64,000 nt of DNA from NCBI GenBank assembly GCA_900102065.1, contig FMVK01000002.1:367789-431788 (forward strand), read 5' to 3'. This stretch comes from Lachnospiraceae bacterium XPB1003. Its GTDB lineage: Bacteria > Bacillota > Clostridia > Lachnospirales > Lachnospiraceae. Under the pieces are notes generated by a model that was not told the DNA's origin, ran no database searches, and saw only the letters and a list, made by a program, of their open reading frames with translations. Position numbers and translations under genes: made by a program. Of this stretch, positions 56,267 to 64,000 are shown one piece after another (position 1 is the stretch's first letter; every line of letters begins with the position of its first letter).

Positions 56267-56313
56267 CCACAACATCTCGGAAATAATATTTTTATGTCCA
56301 CCACATCTTGGAA
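56267..56313. repeat. Two direct box repeats, 31 bp apart, upstream of xerD
   Basis: CCACAACATCTCGGAA (56267-56282) and CCACCACATCTTGGAA (56298-56313) match at 14 of 16 positions, and the AT-rich sequence after each is also similar. Same orientation, 31 bp from start to start, which is three helical turns and the spacing seen in NrdR box pairs. A further minus-strand promoter-like sequence (TTGACA at 56369-56374, AATAAT at 56345-56350) lies upstream. Confidence 0.5.
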
Positions 56314-56384
56314 AAAAGAATTTTTATCGTTGACCGAATGGGTCATTATTTATTATTTAAACTTGCTATGTCAACACCTCACTG

Positions 56385-56972
56385 TCATATATTGCTGTTT
56401 TTCAACTTGTAGTAATAAGCCATCACTGCGGAAACAGTCTTTGCATCCTGTATCTTTCCTTCAAAAATAAGCTTAGCAAGTTCGTCCAGATCCCACGCTT
56501 CAACATTAATATATTCATCCGGATCCAGATCACGCTTGACTTTTTTCAGGCCCTTAGCCAGATAGATATCTATCTTCTCATTACCGTAAGCAACAGTGGG
56601 ATAAATGGATACCAGAAAAGAAATATCATCGGATTCGTACCCTGCCTCTTCTGCCAGTTCACGTTTAGCCGCATCTATAGTCGGTTCATCCGGTCCGTCC
56701 AATCCGCCGGCCGGTACCTCAAGAGCAAATCTGTCTATGGCATTCCTGTATTGTCTGACAAGCAGTAGCCTTCCATCATCCATTATCGGAAGTACCGCAG
56801 CGGCTCCCTGATGCCTGATAAAATCATAATCACAGATATGACCGTTTGGCGCTTTTATCGTATCATGGCAATATGTGATTATGGTTCCCTTGGCTATCTC
56901 GGTTCGCTTCAGTCTTGTTATCTTCATATTTTCAAGGTCATCCTGCGCTAAAAGAACATGCTTATCTTCCAT
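56385..56972 (-). CDS. Nudix hydrolase (ADP-ribose pyrophosphatase-like)
   Basis: The 195-residue protein has a complete Nudix box, GGLDGPDEPTIDAAKREL followed by AEEAGY, and the ADP-ribose pyrophosphatase style core VRQYRNAIDRFALEVPAGG. It resembles the protein at 34.8-35.4 kb in length and layout but differs clearly in sequence. Substrate unknown, ADP-ribose or a flavin/NAD derivative being likely. It stands alone between the aspartate aminotransferase terminator and the xerD upstream region. Confidence 0.9.
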   Translation of the reverse strand: MEDKHVLLAQDDLENMKITRLKRTEIAKGTIITYCHDTIKAPNGHICDYDFIRHQGAAAVLPIMDDGRLLLVRQYRNAIDRFALEVPAGGLDGPDEPTIDAAKRELAEEAGYESDDISFLVSIYPTVAYGNEKIDIYLAKGLKKVKRDLDPDEYINVEAWDLDELAKLIFEGKIQDAKTVSAVMAYYYKLKNSNI

Positions 56973-57035
56973 ATAACTTCACCTTTTAAACCTTTCCGAT
57001 GATCATAAATTTTAATATTTGACCGCTTTCAACAT

Positions 57036-57067
57036 TCAAAAACTGCCCGGCTTAAATAACCGGGCAG
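57036..57067 (-). terminator. Terminator after the aminotransferase gene
   Basis: Perfect CTGCCCGG / CCGGGCAG stem with a nine-base loop, followed by TTTTTG on the minus strand, 25 bases past the stop. Confidence 0.88.
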
Positions 57068-57091
57068 TTTTATAACATATCATTATATTTT

Positions 57092-58288
57092 TCAAAGACT
57101 CTTTAAGAACTTCTCTATACGGTCAAGTCCCTTTTCGATCTGTTCCATGCTGATGGCATATGAAAGTCTCACATGCTCGGGATATCCGAAATCAGCGCAG
57201 GGAACTACAGCTGTATCAAATTCATTGAGAAGGATATCGGCGATCTTTGCAGCCTTCTCGATCTTCTCGCCCTTGTATTCCTTCTTGCATACTTCAGACA
57301 TATCGATGAATACATAGAAAGCACCTTCGGGCTCAAGGCATGATACAAGAGGCATATCCTTAACTCTGCCGTACATATACTGTCTGCGGCGATCAAACTC
57401 TTCCTTCATCTTCTTCATTGCTTCATCAGGTCCTGTAAGAGCTTCTACAGCAGCCTTCTGTGCGATGGAGTTAACATTACTTGTTGCATGAGACTGCATA
57501 GCACTCATACGCTTTGTTATCTCAAGAGGAGCTGCAGCATATCCGACTCTCCATCCTGTCATTGCATAGCTCTTGGAAAGTCCGCTGCATGTGATCGTCC
57601 TGTTGTAGATCTCATCACCGAGAGAAGCGATGCTTACGTGTTCCTCACCTGTATAGATAAGAGCTTCATACATCTCATCTGCAACTACATAGAAATCTTT
57701 CTCAACTGCTACCTTTGCGATAGCCTCCAGTTCCTGACGGCTGTATACCATACCTGTAGGATTGTTAGGTGTATTAAGAACGATCGCTTTTGTCTTGTCT
57801 GTTACGGCAGCAGCAATCTGCTCTGCAGTAACCTTGTATCCGTTCTCCTTTGTGCTGTAAACGATAACGGGAACACCGTCGGAAAGCTTAACCATCTCAG
57901 GATAGCTGAGCCAGTAAGGAGCCGGAATTATAACCTCATCTCCGGGATTTATAAGAGCGTCAAAAATATTTGTCAGAGCATGCTTACCACCGTTACAGAT
58001 GATCACCTGTGCGGGATCATAATGAAGGTGATTGAATTTCTCAAGCTTTCCGCAAACAGCCTCCTTAAGCTCAACAGTTCCGGCTGCAGGTGTATATTTG
58101 GTGAAGCCATCCTTAATGGCATTGATGGCTGCATCACAGATATTGGAAGGAGTAGCGAAATCCGGTTCTCCGGCTCCGAAACCCACTACATCTCTGCCCT
58201 GTGCACGTAACTCTTTTGCCTTAGCTGTTATAGCTAAAGTTGATGACGGCTTAACCTGTTCCGATCTCTTTGACAATGAAAGTGACAT
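57092..58288 (-). CDS. Aspartate aminotransferase (class I/II, AspC-like)
   Basis: PLP enzyme that interconverts aspartate and oxaloacetate with glutamate/2-oxoglutarate. Motifs: GFGAGEPDFATPSNI, NTPNNPTGMVYS, the PLP lysine in CSGLSKSYAMTGWRVGY and LSYAISMEQIEKGL. The ATG at 58286-58288 follows GGAGG at ideal distance and is preferred to an in-frame GTG twelve bases upstream. Length 398 is normal for the thermostable-type Firmicute enzymes. Single gene with its own promoter and terminator. Confidence 0.93.
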   Translation of the reverse strand: MSLSLSKRSEQVKPSSTLAITAKAKELRAQGRDVVGFGAGEPDFATPSNICDAAINAIKDGFTKYTPAAGTVELKEAVCGKLEKFNHLHYDPAQVIICNGGKHALTNIFDALINPGDEVIIPAPYWLSYPEMVKLSDGVPVIVYSTKENGYKVTAEQIAAAVTDKTKAIVLNTPNNPTGMVYSRQELEAIAKVAVEKDFYVVADEMYEALIYTGEEHVSIASLGDEIYNRTITCSGLSKSYAMTGWRVGYAAAPLEITKRMSAMQSHATSNVNSIAQKAAVEALTGPDEAMKKMKEEFDRRRQYMYGRVKDMPLVSCLEPEGAFYVFIDMSEVCKKEYKGEKIEKAAKIADILLNEFDTAVVPCADFGYPEHVRLSYAISMEQIEKGLDRIEKFLKSL

Positions 58289-58342
58289 TTTGACCTCCAC
58301 GTGGCGTTTTTTCTCCGCCGAGTTTTACTTTTTAACTTCTCT

Positions 58343-58371
58343 ATACTACAACAAGAATTTATCATCCACAA
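58343..58371 (-). promoter_or_regulatory. Promoter of the aminotransferase gene
   Basis: TTGTGG (58366-58371), 17-base spacer, TAGTAT (58343-58348) on the minus strand, about 55 bases before the start codon. It differs from consensus at three positions in all. Confidence 0.5.
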
Positions 58372-58415
58372 GTAAAAAATTGTAGAAGTATCACATAACG
58401 CACAGTTATTTTTCA

Positions 58416-58456
58416 GTAAAAAAGCCCGTGCCGGCAAATACCGGTCAACGGACTTT
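58416..58456 (-). terminator. Terminator after the zinc-ribbon gene
   Basis: Two stacked stems, AAAGTCCGT / ACGGGCTTT and an inner CCGG / CCGG, followed by TTTTTTAC on the minus strand, 22 bases past the stop. Confidence 0.8.
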
Positions 58457-58477
58457 GTAATAAGAACTATCTATATC

Positions 58478-58906
58478 TCAGCCGATCTTGGCTCCACATT
58501 TCGTGCAGAAAATCATTCCGGGCTGTAAAGGCGCTCCGCATTTCGTACAGAACTTGTTGCCTTCAGGCTTATTTCCGGATTTAAACTCTCCGTAATCCGC
58601 GCCCTGTCCGGGATCAGCCGTGAATTTAACGGCATCCGTGGCCTGTCTGACTTCGCTGGCCTGTCTTTCAAGATCTCTTGCCTTATTCTCGTGGAACAGG
58701 ATATCATTTACCAGATCTGCACACTCGCCTTCTGCCGTACCATTCTTATGAAGCTCGTAGTATCTCTTTCCGAGTTGAAGCATCAGATCGTTCATGGTAC
58801 GCTCTTCACCTGAGATCTGATTACGTAATTTCATGATCTCGGCATTACCTTTTGCTTTTTCACTGACGCCCTTGGTAAAAGCGGATACTGAACTTCCGAA
58901 TCCCAT
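58478..58906 (-). CDS. Small protein with C-terminal double-CxxC zinc ribbon
   Basis: Function unknown. The 142 residues consist of a helical N-terminal part (about 1-95, with heptad-like SEKAKGNAEIMKLRNQI) and a C-terminal zinc ribbon made of two near-identical knuckles, FCTKCGAPL and FCTKCGAKIG. The ATG at 58904-58906 is used because GGAGG lies eight bases upstream; a TTG fifteen bases earlier is part of that binding site. Proteins of this shape are common in Lachnospiraceae but uncharacterised. Single gene between rqcH and the aminotransferase. Confidence 0.75.
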   Translation of the reverse strand: MGFGSSVSAFTKGVSEKAKGNAEIMKLRNQISGEERTMNDLMLQLGKRYYELHKNGTAEGECADLVNDILFHENKARDLERQASEVRQATDAVKFTADPGQGADYGEFKSGNKPEGNKFCTKCGAPLQPGMIFCTKCGAKIG

Positions 58907-59041
58907 AACATGTACCTCCAACTTCCACTCATAAATACCCGTCGGACATATCCGCGATCAGATTGCGGATACTGTTCAACCAAAGAAAATTATATCCTAA
59001 AATGAATACCTTTTCCACCGTGAAGCGACAGTTTTTGCAGA

Positions 59042-60796
59042 TCACTCCGCCACCAGTCTGAGCCCGTTTATCCCCGGTCTTACGGTCATGGAGTAATTTG
59101 TGTAATAAACCACGAATCCAGGTGCTCCGCCGGAGGGCTTCTTTACATTCTTCTTTATCGTATAATCTATCTCGGCTTTATCCTGATCCCTGGCGCCGGA
59201 ATAGTATGCCGCAAGGGCAGCCGCCTGTTCATATACATGATCCGGCAGTTCCTTACCGCCGGTCCTTACTATCACGTGCGATCCCGGTATCTTTTTGGAA
59301 TGGAACCACATATCGCCGCCGTCGGCAAACTTAAATGTCAGCTCATCATTTTGGAAATTATTCTTACCGACATAGATATCATATCCGTCTTCCGTAACAT
59401 AATGGAACGGTTTTGACGTGATCTTAACCTTTTTCTTTGGGTTGCCGTGCTTTTTGATATAGCCGGCTTCCGCCAGTTCCTCTTTGATCTCAAGGAGATC
59501 TTCTTCTTTAAGAGCGATATCCAAAGCAACCTGAATACTTTCCAGGTGATCAAGTTCATCCCGAGACTGTTTTACATATACGGTAAGAGCCTCATATGTT
59601 CTCTTCTGTTTCTGATATTTTTCAAAAAATCTGGCAGCATTTTCTCTGACCGTAAGCGTATCGTCCAGATTTATCCTTACAGTATTGCCTGTATTATAAT
59701 CAAGCGCATCATAAAACTTTACGCCGTCAGGTATCTGATAGGCATAAGCTGTAAGAAGTTCTCCGTAAAGCCTGTTCTTTTCACGCTTCTCCGTATCCTT
59801 TAACTGCTTTTCCTGGAGGTCAAGCTTTCTGGCAACACGCTCCGACGCGGTCTGAACAACGTGTCTCAGTTCAGCGCTACGCTGTCTGATCCTGACATGC
59901 GCTTCCTTCTCGCTGTAAAAGGCCTCTAACAGTTCCGATATGCTCTTATAATTCTTCCTATGCTCGTACATTCCCGTATCGATGGCGGAAAAATCGGCAG
60001 GCGCATCATTCTCATAATAGATCACAGGAGAAAATGCTTTATTTTTAACATCCGCCATGATATCTGAAAATGATTCCCACAGATTTATCCTTGCACCATT
60101 TTCATCGGAAAGAACAGATTGTATATCCATATCCGGATCCAGCCCCGAAAGTCTTACTATCTCTCCGGCGATCTGATTCGATATTCCTCTGTATGCAGTA
60201 CATAAAGCAGAGGGCAATGACATATTTCTGTTCCCAAGCTCATTTAAGAAGTTCTCAGCCGAAGCATCAAGCGGATCGGTCTTCCCCTGTGTCTCCGGAA
60301 TAAAATACTTTCTTCCCGGAAGAACTTCTCTGACGGAGCTTACCATACTGGAAATATGCTTGATGCTGTCGAGTATGATTTCTTCGCCGTCGCGAGCTTC
60401 TGTAAGGATGATATTACTGTGCTTTCCCATTATCTCCGTCACCAGGGTGATACTGCACAGATCTCCCATTTCATTATAATGCTCGGCTTCAAGTCTGATG
60501 ACACGCTCCAGCCCCGGCTGTGAAAAGCCCAGGATCCTTGCATTTTGAAGGTGTTTTCTAAGGAGCATGCAAAAATTAGGGGCAGTCATAGGATTCGGTC
60601 TGTTATCCTGCGTCAGAGTAACTATAGGAAGTGACGCATTGGCGGATAACAGCAGCCTGTACTGCCCCTCTCCGGTCTTAACGGTAAGCAAAAGTGCATC
60701 ATTTTCGGGTTGGGCGATCCTGTAAATACGCCCGCCCGAAAGTTTGGTATTCAATTCATCAGTAACTGCGGCGACAGTCAGTCCATCGTAAGCCAT
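59042..60796 (-). CDS. rqcH: Ribosome quality control factor RqcH (NFACT/FbpA family)
   Basis: Binds stalled 50S-peptidyl-tRNA complexes and recruits tRNA-Ala to add alanine tails that mark the peptide for degradation. The 584 residues have NFACT-N (MAYDGLTVAAVTDELN), helix-hairpin-helix and coiled-coil parts (about 290-430) and NFACT-R near the C-terminus (GSHVIVRTGGKELPD, ARDQDKAEIDYT). Where B. subtilis RqcH has a functional Asp-Arg pair, the corresponding stretch seems to be GLERVI, with Glu in place of Asp. It starts 33 bases after the SDR gene and may share its transcript. Confidence 0.93.
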   Translation of the reverse strand: MAYDGLTVAAVTDELNTKLSGGRIYRIAQPENDALLLTVKTGEGQYRLLLSANASLPIVTLTQDNRPNPMTAPNFCMLLRKHLQNARILGFSQPGLERVIRLEAEHYNEMGDLCSITLVTEIMGKHSNIILTEARDGEEIILDSIKHISSMVSSVREVLPGRKYFIPETQGKTDPLDASAENFLNELGNRNMSLPSALCTAYRGISNQIAGEIVRLSGLDPDMDIQSVLSDENGARINLWESFSDIMADVKNKAFSPVIYYENDAPADFSAIDTGMYEHRKNYKSISELLEAFYSEKEAHVRIRQRSAELRHVVQTASERVARKLDLQEKQLKDTEKREKNRLYGELLTAYAYQIPDGVKFYDALDYNTGNTVRINLDDTLTVRENAARFFEKYQKQKRTYEALTVYVKQSRDELDHLESIQVALDIALKEEDLLEIKEELAEAGYIKKHGNPKKKVKITSKPFHYVTEDGYDIYVGKNNFQNDELTFKFADGGDMWFHSKKIPGSHVIVRTGGKELPDHVYEQAAALAAYYSGARDQDKAEIDYTIKKNVKKPSGGAPGFVVYYTNYSMTVRPGINGLRLVAE

Positions 60797-60829
60797 TCTC
60801 TAAAGAACTCCCATTGTAATACGAACGCT

Positions 60830-61678
60830 CTACCAGCTTGTTCTGCCGCCATCAAGAACAACAGTTGATCCTGTCATATAACTGCTTGCATCCGAAATGA
60901 GATAAAGAACAGTACAAACATATTCATCAGGATCGCTCATCCTGCCCATAGGGATCAGGTTGCTGATCTTCTTAATGAATTCTTCATCCTGACCATTTTC
61001 AAGGCTTGCGGGACAGAGAGTGTTAACTCTTACGCCTTTCTGAGCCCAATAGATTGCCAAGTATTTTGTAAGACCAATGATACCGTGCTTAACAACCGAG
61101 TAGGACACAGGCTTTATGGTCTGTTCTTCCTCAGGTATCCCTTCTTTTCTGTATATCCTCAGGTCGGGAGAAATAAGACCATAATCCGAGGAAATGTTTA
61201 ATATCATTCCCTTCCCCTGCTTCTCCATCACTTCGCCGAATACCTGAGCGCAAAGCATTGCTCCCGTAAGGCCAACGGCTATATCCTGATTCCATATTTC
61301 TACAGGAAATGCAGGAAATGTATTGAACGCAAGATTTTTTGATCCGTCTTCAACCTTCGGATTATTAGCAGCATTATTGATAAGAACATCTATATGGCCG
61401 TATTTTTCAAGCAGTTCATCGCGAACCTTCTCCAAAGCCTCGCGCCTTGTGATATCGGTTACAAATGTCTCTATGACAACATCATCGCCGTATTCAACCT
61501 TTACTTCACTTTTTACTCTTTCCATTCCGAAAGGAACGATATCAAGAAGAACAGGAATTCCGCCGCCTTCAACGATAGCCTCAGTATGTTTTTTACCGAT
61601 AAGTCCACCGCCTCCGGTAACAATACAAACACGTCCGTCAATATTAAGTTTGTTCAGATATTTTGCATTATCTCTCAT
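60830..61678 (-). CDS. Short-chain dehydrogenase/reductase of a surface-sugar cluster
   Basis: NAD(P)-dependent oxidoreductase. The 282 residues have the cofactor motif VTGGGGLIGKKHTEA (TGxxxGxG), NNAANN, a catalytic YSVVK and the C-terminal YMTGSTVVLDGG. It overlaps the Gfo/Idh gene by 4 bases. SDRs of this kind, for instance PtmA of Campylobacter, occur with cytidylyltransferases in flagellin or capsule sugar pathways, so the substrate is likely a sugar; this is inference from context. Confidence 0.88.
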   Translation of the reverse strand: MRDNAKYLNKLNIDGRVCIVTGGGGLIGKKHTEAIVEGGGIPVLLDIVPFGMERVKSEVKVEYGDDVVIETFVTDITRREALEKVRDELLEKYGHIDVLINNAANNPKVEDGSKNLAFNTFPAFPVEIWNQDIAVGLTGAMLCAQVFGEVMEKQGKGMILNISSDYGLISPDLRIYRKEGIPEEEQTIKPVSYSVVKHGIIGLTKYLAIYWAQKGVRVNTLCPASLENGQDEEFIKKISNLIPMGRMSDPDEYVCTVLYLISDASSYMTGSTVVLDGGRTSW

Positions 61679-62724
61679 ATCTTTAATTCCTCCATCTTAA
61701 CCTGCCTGTTCTCTTCAGCAGAAATTTTTGATCCCAAAGCCATGCGAAGACTGATCAAAGCTTCTTCTATCCCGGTGTTGGGCTGTTTTCTTGATTTAAC
61801 GCATTCCATAAAATCTTTTAATTCTTCAATAAACATATCGTTTCTTATGAAATCGGAATGATCGATCACACGCTTTTCGTCGCCGCTAAAGATCACTGTT
61901 TCGGCAGCATTGAAATCAGCTTCTACCCTGCCTTTGCTTCCAACGATCTTTATCCTGTGCGCCGGCGGAAACTGTAAGAAATCGGTATGACAATAAACCG
62001 GGATAACCGATCCGTCATCGGTCATGAAACTAAAAAGCGATGACTGCAGATCTTCAACGTCAACTTTAAGCCCTGCTTTATTTCCCGACACAGAAAAGAC
62101 ATTAACAGGTTTTCCAAAAATCCACTGAAGATAATCAAGTACATGAATCTGAAGATTTAAAACCGGTCCGCCTCCAAGATCTTTTCTTGCCATATATGTC
62201 CCGCTGTAATCCTCATAAGTGTGCATGGTGACAAGCCTCTCACTGAATTCGGAATCCACGGAAAGAATGTTACCTATTGAGCAACATTCAAGTTCTTTCT
62301 TTATGTCGGAAATACACGGGTGATATCTGTTTTGATATCCCACATAAACTATTGAATCATTAGCTTTAGCAGTATTTATAAGTTCACCGATACCATCCAG
62401 TGAATCCGATAAAGGCTTTTCGATAAAAACATCACAGCCTGCTTTAACTGCTGCAATAGCCGTTTCCATATGTTTTGACGTAACATTTGTCACATAAACA
62501 ACGTTCGGTTTCTCATTTAAAGCCTTATCAAGGGCATCAAATACTTTGATATGATATTCTTCTTCTAATGAAACGCCATCCCTGATCTTCATATCATCAG
62601 AAAATGTGCGCTGGGAATGTCCGACTCGGAAGGCCATGATCTCATGTTCATCACCATAAAGTCTTTTGATATTTCTTAAATGTCTCTGGCCTATACTGCC
62701 GAGCCCACAAAATAGGATCTTCAA
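61675..62724 (-). CDS. Gfo/Idh/MocA family oxidoreductase
   Basis: Sugar dehydrogenase-type protein. The 349 residues show an N-terminal Rossmann motif CGLGSIGQRHLRNI, the family EKPL with the conserved lysine near residue 98, and the C-terminal beta-sheet domain (LGGGPVLNLQIHVLDYLQW with the conserved histidine). Overlaps of 4 bases on both sides with SDR and cytidylyltransferase genes indicate tight translational coupling in one pathway. Substrate is unknown. Confidence 0.9.
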   Translation of the reverse strand: MKILFCGLGSIGQRHLRNIKRLYGDEHEIMAFRVGHSQRTFSDDMKIRDGVSLEEEYHIKVFDALDKALNEKPNVVYVTNVTSKHMETAIAAVKAGCDVFIEKPLSDSLDGIGELINTAKANDSIVYVGYQNRYHPCISDIKKELECCSIGNILSVDSEFSERLVTMHTYEDYSGTYMARKDLGGGPVLNLQIHVLDYLQWIFGKPVNVFSVSGNKAGLKVDVEDLQSSLFSFMTDDGSVIPVYCHTDFLQFPPAHRIKIVGSKGRVEADFNAAETVIFSGDEKRVIDHSDFIRNDMFIEELKDFMECVKSRKQPNTGIEEALISLRMALGSKISAEENRQVKMEELKI

Positions 62725-63509
62725 AGCTCCACCTCGTCCAAAGTTTTGAAATTATTTCTTAAATATTCAAGGATCGGATGTCCCTGTAACTCCAATATCT
62801 CATTAACCTGATTTAAATCCGAAACAGCATCAACGTCTACGCTTTCCGGAACAATAAAGCTCTTTACCAGATCTCCGTGCATACGTTTATTTATATAAAT
62901 ATATTCCGTTTTCAGAACATCAACATATCCGTCAGGAATATATACTGTTTCAAAAGCCTGTCTGGGCTTATTGACATCATCCATTGTCATCCCGTGTATG
63001 ATAGGCTGATAAAAACCGTCATCGCCTACCACTACCCATTTCTGTGGTGTTCCGGGTGCAGGATGAACTGATCGTAAGCTTGTTGCAGAAGGCGCATCAA
63101 GTATGGTCTTAACTGCATTATTGACAACGTCCATTTCACGCAAAGGAGTTGTGGAACGTAAATGAACAAAATACTCCGGCATAACAGACTCATTTTCCGC
63201 CATCCAGGAGATACAATGATCCATAAATTCTATATCAGGAGATGAATCTTTCGATATCTCAGCAGGCCTCAGAAAAGGAGTTTCGGCCCCGTAATAATTC
63301 GCTATCTTTGCATACCTTTCCGAATCGGTAGATACAATGATCTTTTCAACATACGGACACAAAGCTGCCGCTGCTATAGAAAAAGAAATGAGGGGATATC
63401 CCGCTACGGTCTTGATATTCTTATCTTTCACGCCTTTGCTTCCGGATCTGGCCGGAATGATCGCGTAAACCAGATCTTTTTTTATCTTATCTGAGAATTC
63501 TTTATCCAA
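62721..63509 (-). CDS. Acylneuraminate cytidylyltransferase-family protein
   Basis: Probably activates a nonulosonic-acid-type sugar or another sugar acid with CTP. The 262-residue protein begins with the CMP-NeuA signature AIIPARSGSKGVKDKNI, has LRSTTPLREMD and ends with the usual helical part; length fits. The start is TTG at 63507-63509, with AGAGGAAA about eight bases upstream. It is the first gene of the three-gene set. No sialic- or legionaminic-acid synthase is visible, so the pathway would continue outside the window. Confidence 0.88.
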   Translation of the reverse strand: MDKEFSDKIKKDLVYAIIPARSGSKGVKDKNIKTVAGYPLISFSIAAAALCPYVEKIIVSTDSERYAKIANYYGAETPFLRPAEISKDSSPDIEFMDHCISWMAENESVMPEYFVHLRSTTPLREMDVVNNAVKTILDAPSATSLRSVHPAPGTPQKWVVVGDDGFYQPIIHGMTMDDVNKPRQAFETVYIPDGYVDVLKTEYIYINKRMHGDLVKSFIVPESVDVDAVSDLNQVNEILELQGHPILEYLRNNFKTLDEVEL

Positions 63510-63798
63510 AACAATTTCCTCTAAAAGCTTATTTCATACAATAACTCTTTGCAGCCGGCAAAACTGCCAAATAATGAATCACTCCGCAGAGCTACGTATA
63601 TACATCATGTAATTATATATCCAGCAAGTCCAATAATCAATGGAACCGGGCGCCTCCGCCCCCATAATCATGACCACCGGCTTAGCCGGTGGTTTGCTCT
63701 GCGGCTATAAGCCGCTATTCCCTGCTTGCCTCTAAAGAGGCTCTGAATGGTCCGCCTTCCGCACTGCGGTCTCGGGCTAGCGCTAAAGCGCCTTCCCT
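63510..63798. repeat. Hairpin-rich end of an IS200/IS605 element
   Basis: Region without a gene between the cytidylyltransferase gene and the transposase. From 63673 it holds five short hairpins: ACCACCGGC-TTA-GCCGGTGGT (63673-63693), GCGGCT-ATA-AGCCGC (63701-63715), GCCTCT-AA-AGAGGC (63728-63741), CCGC-ACT-GCGG (63759-63769) and GCGCT-AA-AGCGC (63780-63791). Hairpins near the ends are what IS200/IS605 transposases bind; five in a row is more than such an end needs. Nothing was recognised in 63510-63660. Confidence 0.6.
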
Positions 63799-64000
63799 TT
63801 AGCCTTTTACTACCGGCTCACCCGTGAACGGGTCAATATACTCTTTCAGTGTCATTTGGTCGTATTCCAAGTCTTCTTTTAACTGATTACGAATATATTC
63901 TTCAATCTTCTTTGCATTTTTCCCTACGGTATCTACAAAATATCCTCTGCACCAAAAGTGACGATTACCATATTTATACTTTAGGTTTGCATGCCTCTCG
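63799..64000 (-). mobile_element. tnpA: IS200/IS605-family transposase TnpA, C-terminal 67 residues (N-terminus beyond window edge)
   Basis: Single-strand transposase of the Y1 HUH family. The minus-strand frame from the right edge to the TAA at 63799-63801 reads ...KYGNRHFWCRGYFVDTVG then KIEEYIRNQ and ends DPFTGEPVVKG. The YIRNQ segment holds the catalytic tyrosine and the following glutamine of TnpA. The HUH motif is outside the window, so completeness cannot be judged. No tnpB is visible. Confidence 0.9.

Overview
The window looks like a chromosomal segment of an anaerobic, low-to-moderate GC Firmicute, most probably a member of the Lachnospiraceae (Butyrivibrio/Roseburia-like). The reasons are the T-box-controlled pheST, a Firmicute-type 6S RNA, short HisG paired with HisZ, BspA-type leucine-rich-repeat surface proteins with a class B sortase, the TIGR03960/DUF2344 radical-SAM pair next to a short RNase E/G, DegV and YihY proteins, and strong AGGAGG ribosome binding sites. 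The family assignment is inference from gene content, not from a database search. Almost all genes lie on the minus strand; only ybaK-tyrA-aroA and a LacI regulator are on the plus strand.

Layout from left to right. 1-4.2 kb: minus-strand run icd, a coiled-coil protein, nnr (NAD(P)HX repair) and the start of alr, which runs off the left edge. 4.3-13 kb: surface module transcribed as class B sortase, a 2014-residue cell-wall-anchored LRR protein and a smaller secreted LRR protein. 13-19 kb: an EF-G-like GTPase, then a translationally coupled lipoprotein / membrane protein pair of unknown role. 19-22 kb: plus-strand ybaK, tyrA, aroA (aromatic amino acids). 22-27 kb: a PanE-like reductase without the usual catalytic lysine, DegV, PilZ, queA, M18 aminopeptidase. 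27-31.6 kb: pheT-pheS behind a phenylalanine T-box, then yihY. 31.6-33.6 kb: 6S RNA and a protein with eight SHOCT-like repeats. 33.7-40 kb: short RNase E/G, Nudix, PAS-GGDEF-EAL protein, DUF2344 and radical-SAM proteins.

40-45 kb: histidine operon hisZ-hisG-hisD-hisB-hisIE, the last fused to a HisF-like barrel that looks catalytically dead. 45-53 kb: RluA-type pseudouridine synthase, a membrane protein, a coiled-coil DivIVA-like protein, coaD, rsmD and a type IIA topoisomerase pair whose A subunit shows no GyrA box. 53-60.8 kb: LacI regulator, DAHP synthase, xerD, Nudix, aspartate aminotransferase, zinc-ribbon protein and rqcH. 60.8-63.5 kb: three overlapping genes (SDR, Gfo/Idh, acylneuraminate cytidylyltransferase-like) of a surface-sugar pathway. 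63.6-64 kb: an IS200/IS605 transposase running off the right edge, preceded by a row of short perfect hairpins.

Most of the window is core metabolism. The parts I consider least explained are the SHOCT-repeat protein at 31.9-33.6 kb, the HisF-like pseudo-barrel fused to HisIE, the sortase/giant LRR module with its odd lysine-rich N-terminus, the lipoprotein/membrane pair, and two 31-bp-spaced box sequences in front of xerD. No CRISPR array, tRNA, rRNA, phage or recognisable defence system was seen.
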